64,000 nucleotides of DNA from Nocardia elegans NBRC 108235 (lineage in GTDB: Bacteria > Actinomycetota > Actinomycetes > Mycobacteriales > Mycobacteriaceae). The stretch covers positions 95,599-159,598 of the forward strand of contig NZ_BDBF01000018.1 of assembly GCF_001612845.1 (NCBI RefSeq), written 5' to 3'. Made by a program: the position numbers and the translations under genes. Positions 52,507 through 61,500 of this stretch are shown here, one piece after another; positions within the stretch are counted from its first letter, which is position 1; each line of letters opens with the position of its first letter. The notes under the pieces are model-generated. The model made no database searches. It worked only from the letters and a program-made list of their open reading frames with translations, and was not told the DNA's origin.

Positions 52507-53460
52507 GTGACCTCCACCACAACCCGTGTGCTGCGGCTGCTGTCGCTGTTGCAGGACCGCACCTATACCGGTCGGGAGCTGGCGCAACGGCTCGATGTCA
52601 GCGACCGGACTTTGCGTCAGGACATCGCACGGCTGCGGGAACTGGGGTATCCGGTCCATGCCGAGCGCGGTGCGGTCGGCGGCTATCGGATCGGCCAGGG
52701 CAAGACCATGCCGCCGCTGCTGCTCGACGACGACGAGGCCGTCGCGGTGGCGGTGGCGATCGGCCTCGCCGAGGACGGCTCCACCGGGATCGCGGATATC
52801 GACGAGAACGTGGCGCGGGCGCTCGCCAAGCTGGAGCGAATTCTGCCGGTTCGGTTGCAGCGCAAGGTGACAGCGTTGCGCACGGCCACCGAGATCGGTC
52901 CCGCGACGACCGGCTCACGCGAACCCGATGCGCCCGTGCCGGCGCAGACTCTGGCCACCCTCGCATCGGCGATACGCGGTACCCGGGTCCTGAACGTCGA
53001 CGGCGGACGCCTCGAGCCGTATCGGCTGATCAATTGGCAACGCCGGTGGTATCTCGTCGCTTACGACCTCGAAAACCATTGCTGGCGCGCCCTTCCCGTG
53101 GCCGCCGTCGACGACGTCGCGACCGGCTCCCACCACTTCGCGGCCCGCACGCTGCCCGACGACGATCTGGTGGCCTTCGTCCTGCGGGAAATCGCCAGGG
53201 CCGGTTGGCGAGTCCACGCCCGGGTCACGGTCCTGGCGCCGGCCGACACCGTGATCGCGCGCATCAACCCGGCCGTCGGTGTGGTGGAACCCGTCGACGC
53301 GCAGTCGTGTGTGTTGTACACCGGTGCGGACACTTTGGAGACCATCGCGATCTACCTGAGCATGTTGATGATGGACTTCCGCGTCGACGAGCCGCCGGAA
53401 CTCGTGGACCACATCCGGACACTGGGCCGTCGTTATTCATCGGCTGTCCCGCCCGAATAG
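52507..53460 (+). CDS. WYL-domain transcriptional regulator
   Basis: 317-residue regulator, paralogue of the product at 30330. N-terminal winged helix (RVLRLLSLLQDRTYTGRELA), a RGAVGGYRIGQGKTMPPLLL linker, and a WYL domain with YRLINWQRRWYLVAYDLEN. The GTG at 52507 is the start. It probably controls the divergent TIGR03086-type gene. Confidence 0.88.
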   Translation: MTSTTTRVLRLLSLLQDRTYTGRELAQRLDVSDRTLRQDIARLRELGYPVHAERGAVGGYRIGQGKTMPPLLLDDDEAVAVAVAIGLAEDGSTGIADIDENVARALAKLERILPVRLQRKVTALRTATEIGPATTGSREPDAPVPAQTLATLASAIRGTRVLNVDGGRLEPYRLINWQRRWYLVAYDLENHCWRALPVAAVDDVATGSHHFAARTLPDDDLVAFVLREIARAGWRVHARVTVLAPADTVIARINPAVGVVEPVDAQSCVLYTGADTLETIAIYLSMLMMDFRVDEPPELVDHIRTLGRRYSSAVPPE

Positions 53461-53518
53461 CGCTTTCGATGGCCCCCGGAACGGCCCGAGGACAGCCATG
53501 TGAGGTGCCGATACGGCA

Positions 53519-54538
53519 CTAACAGCGTTCGTACAGACGAATGAAGGGCTCCGCCTCGGCCGAAATTTTTCGGCCAGGACCCGGGCAACCGCCTACCAGG
53601 ACCTCGAAGCCGAAGCCTTGGTGCCCGCGGAGGGTGTACTCGACCACGGCACCGGACCGAGCGAGGCGGGGAAGGTGCTGACCGGCCAACTGTGCAGCCT
53701 GCTCCGCACTGAACACCTTGCCCGCCGGCGGAAGAATCGCGATGCCCAGTGTGCGGCCACCCATACCGGGCGGGTCGTACACACGGATGTCGGCGAAGTA
53801 CGGGAAGGGCTGATCGCTGACCACCCACTCCCACAATTCGAGTTCACTGCCGGACGGGAAGCGGGTACGGCGGCTCGGGCTCGAGTCGGGTCCCAGACTC
53901 GAGCCCACGATCGAGAGATCGTGGTAACCGGAGGCCACCGTCCAGTCGCGGGCCGCCAGTTCGGGAAACTCGCCGGCGATCTTTCGCATCGCCGCGGTGG
54001 CGCTCGAGGGTTCGGCACCAGAACTCGCGGCCACGATGACCTTCTCGGCCGGGCCTTCGACGTTGGCCGCGTATGTTCCGCCGTCGCTCCAATGTATTTC
54101 GGCTCCAGGGCGGGTCGCCGACACTCGGGCCCAGGTGTTCGCTGCCTCGGCTTTCGTGGTGGTGTCGCCACCGAAACGCCAGGATGCGAAATACGAGTCC
54201 GTCATCCGGACCATTTTCAGCACGGTCGAGTCGCCTCGGTATTGCGGCGGTAGCTGCTGGGTGGCCATCACGCGCACCACGGCCTCTGCCTGCGGGGCCG
54301 TTGCGTTGTCCTTCAACCGAACATCGAGGCCGGAGCTGTAGTCACCGTACCGGTGGTACTGGAACTTGTGCGATGCGTCGGCCACCCCCGGCAAGGCCTG
54401 TATCGCGGATTCGATCACCCGCGACCAGCTATCACGCTCGGCTTGGTCAGGCCCCTGCATCGGCCTCGAGCACCCGGACACCGAAGCCGCTGCGATCAGC
54501 ATGATGATCGCCGACAACACCGAACGCGCAGTCCTCAC
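53519..54538 (-). CDS. Large lipoprotein of unknown function
   Basis: 339-residue lipoprotein. The signal peptide SVLSAIIMLIAAASVSGC has the lipobox VSGC; the mature chain is globular with QALPGVADASHKFQYHRYG and a C-terminal pair of cysteines (GGCPGPG and YERC). The family is unknown to me. Start GTG at 54538 begins the signal peptide; GTG at 54556 is possible. Transcribed towards the convergent WYL gene. Confidence 0.75.
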   Translation of the reverse strand: MRTARSVLSAIIMLIAAASVSGCSRPMQGPDQAERDSWSRVIESAIQALPGVADASHKFQYHRYGDYSSGLDVRLKDNATAPQAEAVVRVMATQQLPPQYRGDSTVLKMVRMTDSYFASWRFGGDTTTKAEAANTWARVSATRPGAEIHWSDGGTYAANVEGPAEKVIVAASSGAEPSSATAAMRKIAGEFPELAARDWTVASGYHDLSIVGSSLGPDSSPSRRTRFPSGSELELWEWVVSDQPFPYFADIRVYDPPGMGGRTLGIAILPPAGKVFSAEQAAQLAGQHLPRLARSGAVVEYTLRGHQGFGFEVLVGGCPGPGRKISAEAEPFIRLYERC

Positions 54539-54798
54539 CCACCTATACAACCGCACACCAGATCCGAAGCTACGGATCGCACCCGCGCCCGGCCCGAACG
54601 ACACGCGGCCACCTGCGGTTTCGTCTCGGACGCTGGGATCCGGTCCGATGAACAGTTTCTGAACGGAGTGCGGATCCCACGGTGGGCTCGCCCGGTTCGG
54701 CGGGATTCCGCTACCTTGAGTCAGTTCCACCTGATGTCCGGCCGGGCGGGGAAACTCGTCGCCGATCGGACCTACACCAGCACGGGAGAGTAGCTCGC

Positions 54799-57090
54799 AT
54801 GGCGACCATCGAATACCTCCGAACCGAGCCGGACCTGCCTCCCGTCGGGATCGTCGACCGCCGGCCGATCACGCCCGCCAAGAAGGCGATCTTCGCGGCC
54901 ATCGCCGTCTTCGGTGCGGTCGCCTGGGCGATTCTCGCCGTCGCCCGCGGCGAGAACGTCAACGCGGTATGGATCGTCATCGCGGCGGTGTGCACCTACA
55001 TCATCGCCTACCAGTTCTACGCCCGGCTGATCGAGTGGAAGATCACCACACCGCGCGACGACACCGCCACTCCGGCAGAGGAACTGGAAAACGGCACCGA
55101 CTACATGCCGATGGACCGCCGGGTCCTGTTCGGTCACCATTTCGCCGCCATCGCCGGCGCCGGGCCGCTGGTCGGGCCGGTCCTCGCGGCGCAGATGGGG
55201 TATCTGCCGGGCACGCTGTGGATCGTGATCGGCGTCGTGCTCGCCGGTGCAGTCCAGGACTATCTGGTGCTGTGGGCATCGGTGAAGCGCCGCGGCCGCA
55301 GCCTCGGGCAGATGGCCCGCGACGAACTCGGTGTGGTGGGCGGTATCGCGGCGCTGATCGCGGTGCTGGTGATCATGGTGATTCTGCTGGCCGTGCTGGG
55401 CATCGTGGTGGTCAACGCGCTCGCCGCGACCAAGGGGGCCGACGGGCAGCTGCACGGCGGCAGCCCGTGGGGTGTGTTCTCGATTTCGATGACGATTCCG
55501 ATCGCGCTGCTGATGGGCCTGTACCTGCGCTATGTGCGGCCGGGCAAGGTCGGCGAGATCTCCGTCGTCGGCTTCGTGCTGTTGCTGCTGGCCATCGTCT
55601 CCGGGCGCTGGGTGTCGGAATCCGGCTGGGGCCGTGACCTGTTCACCCTCTCGGGCACCACCATCGCGTGGATGCTGATCATCTACGGCTTCATCGCCTC
55701 GGTGCTGCCGGTGTGGCTGCTGCTGGCCCCGCGCGACTATCTGTCGACGTTCATGAAGGTCGGCACGATCGTGCTGCTGGCGCTGGGCGTGGTGATCACC
55801 ATGCCAGTGCTGCACGCCCCCGCGGTCTCCCAATTCGCCGGCAACTCCAAGGGTCCGGCCTTCGCCGGCAGCCTGTTCCCCTTCCTGTTCATCACCATCG
55901 CCTGCGGTGCGCTCTCCGGATTCCACGCGCTGGTCTCCTCGGGCACCACGCCGAAACTGCTCGAAAAGCAGTCGCAGGCACGGATGATCGGCTACGGCGG
56001 CATGCTGATGGAGTCGTTCGTCGCGGTGATGGCGATCATCGCGGCCAGCATTCTCGACCAGCATCTGTACTTCGCGATGAACACCGGCGGCCTCACCAGC
56101 GCGCAGGCCGCCGCCGACAAGGTGAACGCCCTCGGGCTCGGCGGCACACCGATCACCGCGAACGAGTTGAACCAGGCCGCTCACGACGTGGGTGAGCAGG
56201 CGATCTACTCGCGCACCGGCGGCGCGCCCACCCTGGCCGTCGGTATGGCCGAGGTGATGCACAACTTCATCGGCGGCGCCGCGATGAAGTCGTTCTGGTA
56301 CCACTTCGCGATCATGTTCGAGGCGCTGTTCATCCTGACCACCATCGACGCGGGCACCCGCGTCGCGCGGTTCATGCTCTCGGACACGCTCGGCAACCTC
56401 GGCGGCCCGGCGCGCAAATTCAAGGATCCGTCTTGGCGGCCCGGAGCCTGGCTGTGCACGTTCGTCGTGGTCGCGGCCTGGGGTTCGGTGCTGCTGATGG
56501 GCGTGACCGATCCGCTCGGCGGCATCTACACGCTCTATCCGCTGTTCGGCATCGCCAATCAGCTGCTGGCCGCGGTCGCGCTGACGGTGGTGCTGGTGAT
56601 CGTGATGAAGAAGCGGCTGTGGAAGTGGGCCTGGATTCCGGCGCTGCCGCTGATCTGGGATCTCATCGTCACCATGACGGCCTCGTGGCAGAAGATCTTC
56701 TCCGGCGACAAGAATATCGGCTACTGGACCCAGCACCGCATCTACAGCGACGCTCGTGACGCCGGGAAGGTGCTGGCGCCGGCCAAGAGCATGGCCGATA
56801 TGGACAAGGTCGTGCGCAACACGTTCATCCAGGGCTCACTGTCGATCATCTTCGCGGTGCTGGTGCTGATCGTGGCGGCGGTCGGTGTGATCGTCTGTGT
56901 GCAGGCGGTGCGCCGCGGCGGTGGGGCCACCACCGAGACTCCGGAGGTACCGTCGAAGATCTTCGGGCCGTCGGGTTTCGTGACGACGAAGGCCGAGAAG
57001 GAGGTGCAGCGCGAATGGGCGGAATACGAGCGTTCGGGCGCGGCGAAGGTCCCCGGCGCGGCCGCGGCGACGCCGGAACCGGCTTCTTAG
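54799..57090 (+). CDS. cstA: Carbon starvation protein CstA (peptide/pyruvate transporter)
   Basis: 763-residue membrane protein with about 18 helices of the CstA family, which imports peptides or pyruvate under carbon limitation. Visible hallmarks are FGHHFAAIAGAGPLVGPVLA, GYLPGTLWIVIGVVLAGAVQ, SSGTTPKLL, a long TIDAGTRVARFMLSD segment and GIANQLLAAVALT. ATG at 54799. The gene ends 38 bp before ybdD-like, its usual partner, and the two probably form an operon. Confidence 0.95.
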   Translation: MATIEYLRTEPDLPPVGIVDRRPITPAKKAIFAAIAVFGAVAWAILAVARGENVNAVWIVIAAVCTYIIAYQFYARLIEWKITTPRDDTATPAEELENGTDYMPMDRRVLFGHHFAAIAGAGPLVGPVLAAQMGYLPGTLWIVIGVVLAGAVQDYLVLWASVKRRGRSLGQMARDELGVVGGIAALIAVLVIMVILLAVLGIVVVNALAATKGADGQLHGGSPWGVFSISMTIPIALLMGLYLRYVRPGKVGEISVVGFVLLLLAIVSGRWVSESGWGRDLFTLSGTTIAWMLIIYGFIASVLPVWLLLAPRDYLSTFMKVGTIVLLALGVVITMPVLHAPAVSQFAGNSKGPAFAGSLFPFLFITIACGALSGFHALVSSGTTPKLLEKQSQARMIGYGGMLMESFVAVMAIIAASILDQHLYFAMNTGGLTSAQAAADKVNALGLGGTPITANELNQAAHDVGEQAIYSRTGGAPTLAVGMAEVMHNFIGGAAMKSFWYHFAIMFEALFILTTIDAGTRVARFMLSDTLGNLGGPARKFKDPSWRPGAWLCTFVVVAAWGSVLLMGVTDPLGGIYTLYPLFGIANQLLAAVALTVVLVIVMKKRLWKWAWIPALPLIWDLIVTMTASWQKIFSGDKNIGYWTQHRIYSDARDAGKVLAPAKSMADMDKVVRNTFIQGSLSIIFAVLVLIVAAVGVIVCVQAVRRGGGATTETPEVPSKIFGPSGFVTTKAEKEVQREWAEYERSGAAKVPGAAAATPEPAS

Positions 57091-57128
57091 CAAGCGAATT
57101 CGAGGATCTCGGCACGGCGGCAGGACCC

Positions 57129-57380
57129 GTGCCGGGTCCGCCTGCCGCCACGGATGCGGCGAAGGCGCACCGACGGACCGGCGCTGTGCTGCGGGCTCCG
57201 CTGGACGCGGTCCGGGCGGGAGCCCGCTATATGAACGCGGTGCTCGGCGGGCAGGACTACCCGCGATATGTGGAACATCTGCGGCGTCGGCATCCCGACC
57301 GGCCGATTCCGACCGAGAGTGAATACTGGCGCGAACGGCACGCGGCGGCCGATCGCAACCCCGGGACCCGGTGCTGCTGA
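57129..57380 (+). CDS. YbdD/YjiX family (DUF466) small protein
   Basis: 83-residue member of the YbdD family, which accompanies cstA/btsT transporters. The hallmark is MNAVLGGQDYPRYVEHLRRR followed by HPDRPIPTESEYWRER. GTG at 57129 follows AGGA and gives normal length; a start inside cstA at 57015 would give 121 residues. A terminator hairpin starts immediately after the stop. Confidence 0.88.
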   Translation: MPGPPAATDAAKAHRRTGAVLRAPLDAVRAGARYMNAVLGGQDYPRYVEHLRRRHPDRPIPTESEYWRERHAAADRNPGTRCC

Positions 57381-57409
57381 GCTCGCCCCGCCGCTGATCG
57401 GCGGCGAGC
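57381..57409 (+). terminator. Terminator of the cstA operon
   Basis: GCTCGCC-CC-GCCG, loop CTGAT, CGGC-GGCGAGC: an 11-bp stem with a 2-nt bulge directly after the small gene's stop codon. Confidence 0.75.
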
Positions 57410-57758
57410 CCGGTCGACCGGGCAACCGGAAGCGGTTCCAGGCATCCGGCTCGCCTCGGTCGCCGCACCCCGCCGGCGAGCGGTCGGTTCCGGTGCGATT
57501 CGCCCGTCCACACGGCCCCGGTGGCCGAAACGTTCGCGTGTGATCTGCGACCAACCCTGCACACCTCACCCGCCCGCTCCGGCCGACCCGAAACCCTTGC
57601 GACGCTGTGGAATAGGCCCTTTACGGCGGTTATATCCAGCTGCTCTCACCCAGCGCACCGTTGATAGCCGACAGCTATGTCGCTGAAACGTTGACCATCC
57701 GGGGTAGTTGTCTGATTCCCGCTAGCGCAGGCGGGCTCGGGCTGACAAGGTGGACTGC
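57410..57758. other. Promoter gap before ada-alkA
   Basis: About 350 bp, no gene. Towards the right a TTGACC-N17-GATTCC sequence (57692-57720) could act as a promoter for the alkylation-repair operon; no Ada box recognised. Confidence 0.35.
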
Positions 57759-59390
57759 GTGAGTGTGAACGGTCTGGACTTCGAGCGCTGTTATCGAGCG
57801 GTGGCCACCCGCGATGCCCGTTTCGACGGGCAATTCGTCACGGCGGTGCGCACCACCGGAATCTACTGTCGGCCATCGTGTCCTGCTATCACTCCGAAGC
57901 GTACGAATGTCACGTTCCTCCCCACCGCGGCCGCCGCGCAGCAGAACGGATTCCGCGCCTGCCGCCGGTGCCTGCCCGATGCCGCGCCCGGCTCACCCCT
58001 GTGGAACACCCGCGCCGATCTGGCCGCGCGGGCGATGCGACTGATCGCCGACGGCGTGATCGAACGCAGCGGCGTCCCCGGCCTGGCCGACAAACTCGGC
58101 TATTCGCAGCGGCAACTGACCCGGGTACTCACCGCCGAACTCGGCGCCGGTCCGCTCGCCCTGGCTCGCGCCCATCGCGCTCACACCGCCCGGCTGCTCA
58201 TCCAGACCACGCGAATGCCCATGTCCGACATCGCCTTCGCGGCCGGCTTCGCCAGCATCCGGCAGTTCAACGACACCGTGCGCGAGGTGTTCGTGGTGAG
58301 TCCGACCGTGTTGCGCGAGGAGGCGCGGCGGCTGCGCGGCGACGCACTGCCCGCCACCAACGGCGCCCTCACCCTGCGCCTGCCCTATCGCGAACCGCTC
58401 GACGCGAGCTGGCTCGAATGGTTCCTCTCCGCGCATGCCGTCCCCGGACTGGAGAGCTGGGAGGACGGCGTCTACACGCGCAGCCTGCGCACTCCGCACG
58501 GGCATGCCACGGTGCGCGCGAGCATCCATCCCGGCCATGTGCGGGCCAGCCTGGCGCTGCACGATATGCGCGATCTGGCGCCGACCGTCGCGCGGATCCG
58601 GCACCTGCTCGACCTGGACGCCGATCCGGTCGGGATCGATGCCGCCCTCACCGAGGGCTTCGGGCCCGGGGCGCCGGCCATCGGCGCGGGCATCCGCGTA
58701 CCGGGCTGCCTGGACGGCTCGGAGTTGTTGCTGCGCACCATGATCGGTCAGCAGATCTCGGTGTCGGCGGCGACCACGCACACCGCCCGCCTGGTCGACG
58801 CGCTGGGTGAGAACGTCAACGGCCCGATGCCGCGCCTGTTCCCCACCGCCGAAGCCATCGCCGAACGGGGCGCCGACGTACTGACCGGACCGGCCCGGCG
58901 GACCGCCTCGATCGTGGGCGCCGCCCGTGCCCTCGCCTCCGGTGACCTGCGTCTGCATGCCGGCCGGACCGCCGCCGACGTCCGCCGCGATCTGCTCGCC
59001 CTCGACGGGGTCGGCCCGTGGACCGCCGACTACGTGACCATGCGCCTGCTCGCCGACCCCGACATCCTGCTGCACACCGATCTCGTGGTCCGGCAGGGCG
59101 CGGCCCAGTACGGCATCGATCTCACCGATACGTCGCGATGGGCGCCGTGGCGGTCGTATCTGTCGATGCATCTGTGGAAGCGCGCGCTCTCCGAACGCAC
59201 CGCGGTGGCCGGCGCCGCAACCGCGCGAGCTGCCCTCGCACGCAACGGTGGATACCCCGCCGGCCGCGACGACGCCACCCGGCCCGCGCCCGCGCGCAGC
59301 ACGCTCGACCGTCGTGGCGACGCCGCGCGCACCGGAGTCGCGGCCGCCGAGGCCGGCCGTCGCGCGGCCTATCTGGGCGCGCGGCGATGA
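57759..59390 (+). CDS. Ada-AlkA fusion: alkylation-response regulator/3-methyladenine DNA glycosylase
   Basis: 543-residue fusion. An N-terminal Ada zinc domain has four Cys at about 37, 41, 68 and 71 (GIYCRPSC and ACRRC); the first is the methyl-accepting Cys in E. coli Ada. An AraC-type helix-turn-helix follows (LGYSQRQLTRVLTAELG). The C-terminal half is AlkA-like, with GVGPWTADYV of the helix-hairpin-helix and an Asp in HTDLVVR that matches the catalytic position. It removes alkylated purines and activates repair genes. GTG at 57759 has AAGGTGG upstream; 57750 is an alternative. It overlaps ogt by 4 bp. Confidence 0.92.
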   Translation: MSVNGLDFERCYRAVATRDARFDGQFVTAVRTTGIYCRPSCPAITPKRTNVTFLPTAAAAQQNGFRACRRCLPDAAPGSPLWNTRADLAARAMRLIADGVIERSGVPGLADKLGYSQRQLTRVLTAELGAGPLALARAHRAHTARLLIQTTRMPMSDIAFAAGFASIRQFNDTVREVFVVSPTVLREEARRLRGDALPATNGALTLRLPYREPLDASWLEWFLSAHAVPGLESWEDGVYTRSLRTPHGHATVRASIHPGHVRASLALHDMRDLAPTVARIRHLLDLDADPVGIDAALTEGFGPGAPAIGAGIRVPGCLDGSELLLRTMIGQQISVSAATTHTARLVDALGENVNGPMPRLFPTAEAIAERGADVLTGPARRTASIVGAARALASGDLRLHAGRTAADVRRDLLALDGVGPWTADYVTMRLLADPDILLHTDLVVRQGAAQYGIDLTDTSRWAPWRSYLSMHLWKRALSERTAVAGAATARAALARNGGYPAGRDDATRPAPARSTLDRRGDAARTGVAAAEAGRRAAYLGARR

Positions 59391-59914
59391 GCACCGCCGA
59401 TTACGCGACCGTACCGACCCCGATCGGGCCGTTCACGGTCATCGCCGATGCCGACGGCGCGGTCCTGGCCTCCGGCTGGACCGCCGACGCGGAAGGTCTG
59501 CGCGGTCTCGTCCATCCGCGGCTGCGGCCGGACGCGTTGCGCCGCTACGACGCGCTGGACGAGCTCACCGACACCGTCGAGCGGTATCACCAGGGCGAGC
59601 TGGATGCCGTCGACGGAGTGGCGGTCCGGCAGGTGTCCGGTCCGTTCCTCGAACACGCGTGGTCGGTCCTGCGAGCGGTGCCGGCCGGCGCGCCGATCAC
59701 CTACACCGCCTTCGCCGTTCGGTCCGGCCGCCCGGAGGCCATCCGCGCCGCCGCCAACGCCTGCGCGCGCAATGCCGCCGCCCTCTTCGTTCCGTGCCAC
59801 CGGATTCTCCGCACGGACGGCTCACTCGGCGGCTTCCGCTGGGGGCTCGGCTGTAAGCGCTGGCTGCTCGCCCACGAGCGCGCGGCGGAGGACAGCGCCC
59901 ACCTCAGCCGCTGA
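59387..59914 (+). CDS. ogt: Methylated-DNA-protein cysteine methyltransferase (Ogt)
   Basis: 175-residue suicide methyltransferase that moves the methyl group from O6-methylguanine to its own Cys. The active-site motif FVPCHRILRTDGSLGGFRWG carries the acceptor Cys; a helix-turn-helix region precedes it (TYTAFAVRSGRPEAIRAAAN). It overlaps the ada-alkA stop (ATGA), forming a two-gene alkylation-repair operon. No essential residue appears missing. Confidence 0.95.
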   Translation: MSTADYATVPTPIGPFTVIADADGAVLASGWTADAEGLRGLVHPRLRPDALRRYDALDELTDTVERYHQGELDAVDGVAVRQVSGPFLEHAWSVLRAVPAGAPITYTAFAVRSGRPEAIRAAANACARNAAALFVPCHRILRTDGSLGGFRWGLGCKRWLLAHERAAEDSAHLSR

Positions 59915-59997
59915 ACGCTATCCCGGATCCCCCGCGCCGAACTCGTGTCGAACCCTCGCTTCGGCGGGCAGAATGCGGAACGACGAAGGAGTTCTGC

Positions 59998-61500
59998 ATG
60001 GAAACGATCGTGTCGGTCACAGGTGGCAAGGTCCGGGGCGACACCGAGAACGCGGTGAGCACATTCCTCGGTATTCCCTACGCGGCCGCGGCCGTCGGTC
60101 CGGCCCGGTTCGACCTGCCGCGGCCGGTTCCGGAGTGGGACGGCGTGCGCGATGCGCTGACCTACGGGGCGACCTGTGTGCAGTCGCAGTATCCCGCGCC
60201 GATCCACGCCCTGATCGGCAGCGACGGGCTGCCCGGAGACGAGTACCTGAACCTGAACGTGTGGACGCCCGAGGTCGGCGGCTCGGGTCTGCCGGTCATG
60301 GTCTGGATTCACGGCGGTGCCTTCACTCGCGGCTCCAACGCCCGGACCATGTACGACGGAAGTACGTTCGCCCGCGACGGGGTCGTGGTGGTGTCGATCA
60401 ACTATCGGCTCGGGATCTCCGGCTTCGCCGCCGTGCCCGGCGCGCCGCTCAACCGCGGGCTGCACGACCAGATCTTCGCGCTGCGCTGGGTGCGCGACAA
60501 TATCGCGGCGTTCGGCGGGGACCCCGACAATGTGACCGTCTTCGGTGAATCGGCGGGCGGGATGAGCGTGGTCGATCTGCTGACCGCCGCACCGGCGCGC
60601 GTCCTGTTCCGTCGCGCGATCGTGCAGAGCGGCAACGGATCCGCGGTCGCCGAGGCCGACGACGCGGTCAAGGTCGCCGAAAATCTCGCTCGCACACTGG
60701 GAATCGAGCCGACGGCGGCGGCCTTCGGCGAACTCGGACCGGATCGGCTGCGAACCGCACAGGACGCGGTGGCGCTGGAGTTGATCACGAATCCCGATCC
60801 GAATCGGTGGGGCCGTACGATCATCGACCACGGTCTCGGGATTCTGAGCTTCTTCCCGGTGATAGACGGTGAACTCATCGAGGATCGGCCGATCGATGTG
60901 CTGGACCGCTCCACCGCCCACGCGGTGCCGTTGCTCATCGGCTGGACTGCCGAGGAATTCCGGTTCTTCACCTTTCCGACCGGCATCGCGGCCACGCTCA
61001 CCGACGAGACGCTGGGCCCGGTGCTGTCCCGCTACGGCGTCGACCCCGCCGTGGTGCGGGTGTATGCCGAGCATCGGCCGCGGGCCACAGCCGCCGACCT
61101 GTTCGCGGCCGTGATCACCGACGTGGTCTTCCGCGACGATTCGATGCGCATCGCGGCGGCCAACGCCGCCGCCGGTGCACCGACGCACGTGTACGAATTC
61201 GGCTGGCGCAGTGAGGTTCCCGATCTCGGCGCCTGTCACGTGCTGGAGATCCCGTTCGTCTTCGACAAACTCTCCGAGGCGCATCCGCTGACCGGACCGA
61301 ACCCGCCGCAACCACTGGCCGACGACGTCCACCGGGCCTGGGTGGATTTCGCGACGCACGGCGACCCGGGATGGGCGCCGTTCGGAACGGACCGGCAGGT
61401 GCGGATGTTCGACTTCCCGAGCTCGGCCACCGTGCCCGACCCACACGCCGCGGAACTGCTTGCGCTGCGCGAATCGGGGAGCAGATTGCGCCGCGGGTGA
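59998..61500 (+). CDS. Type-B carboxylesterase/lipase
   Basis: 500-residue alpha/beta-hydrolase of the COesterase family. The nucleophile Ser is near residue 185 in FGESAGGMSV, the oxyanion hole is MVWIHGGAFTRGS, and a Glu/His pair is supported by the later regions. It hydrolyses carboxylic esters; no signal peptide, so it is probably cytoplasmic. ATG at 59998 has AAGGAG upstream. The stop at 61500 abuts the convergent sbcC stop with no gap. Confidence 0.92.
   Translation: METIVSVTGGKVRGDTENAVSTFLGIPYAAAAVGPARFDLPRPVPEWDGVRDALTYGATCVQSQYPAPIHALIGSDGLPGDEYLNLNVWTPEVGGSGLPVMVWIHGGAFTRGSNARTMYDGSTFARDGVVVVSINYRLGISGFAAVPGAPLNRGLHDQIFALRWVRDNIAAFGGDPDNVTVFGESAGGMSVVDLLTAAPARVLFRRAIVQSGNGSAVAEADDAVKVAENLARTLGIEPTAAAFGELGPDRLRTAQDAVALELITNPDPNRWGRTIIDHGLGILSFFPVIDGELIEDRPIDVLDRSTAHAVPLLIGWTAEEFRFFTFPTGIAATLTDETLGPVLSRYGVDPAVVRVYAEHRPRATAADLFAAVITDVVFRDDSMRIAAANAAAGAPTHVYEFGWRSEVPDLGACHVLEIPFVFDKLSEAHPLTGPNPPQPLADDVHRAWVDFATHGDPGWAPFGTDRQVRMFDFPSSATVPDPHAAELLALRESGSRLRRG

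Noticed and set aside
54772..56736. 654-codon minus-strand open frame opposite cstA
   Set aside because: Antisense to cstA; His/Arg/Asp/Gln-rich with no domain.
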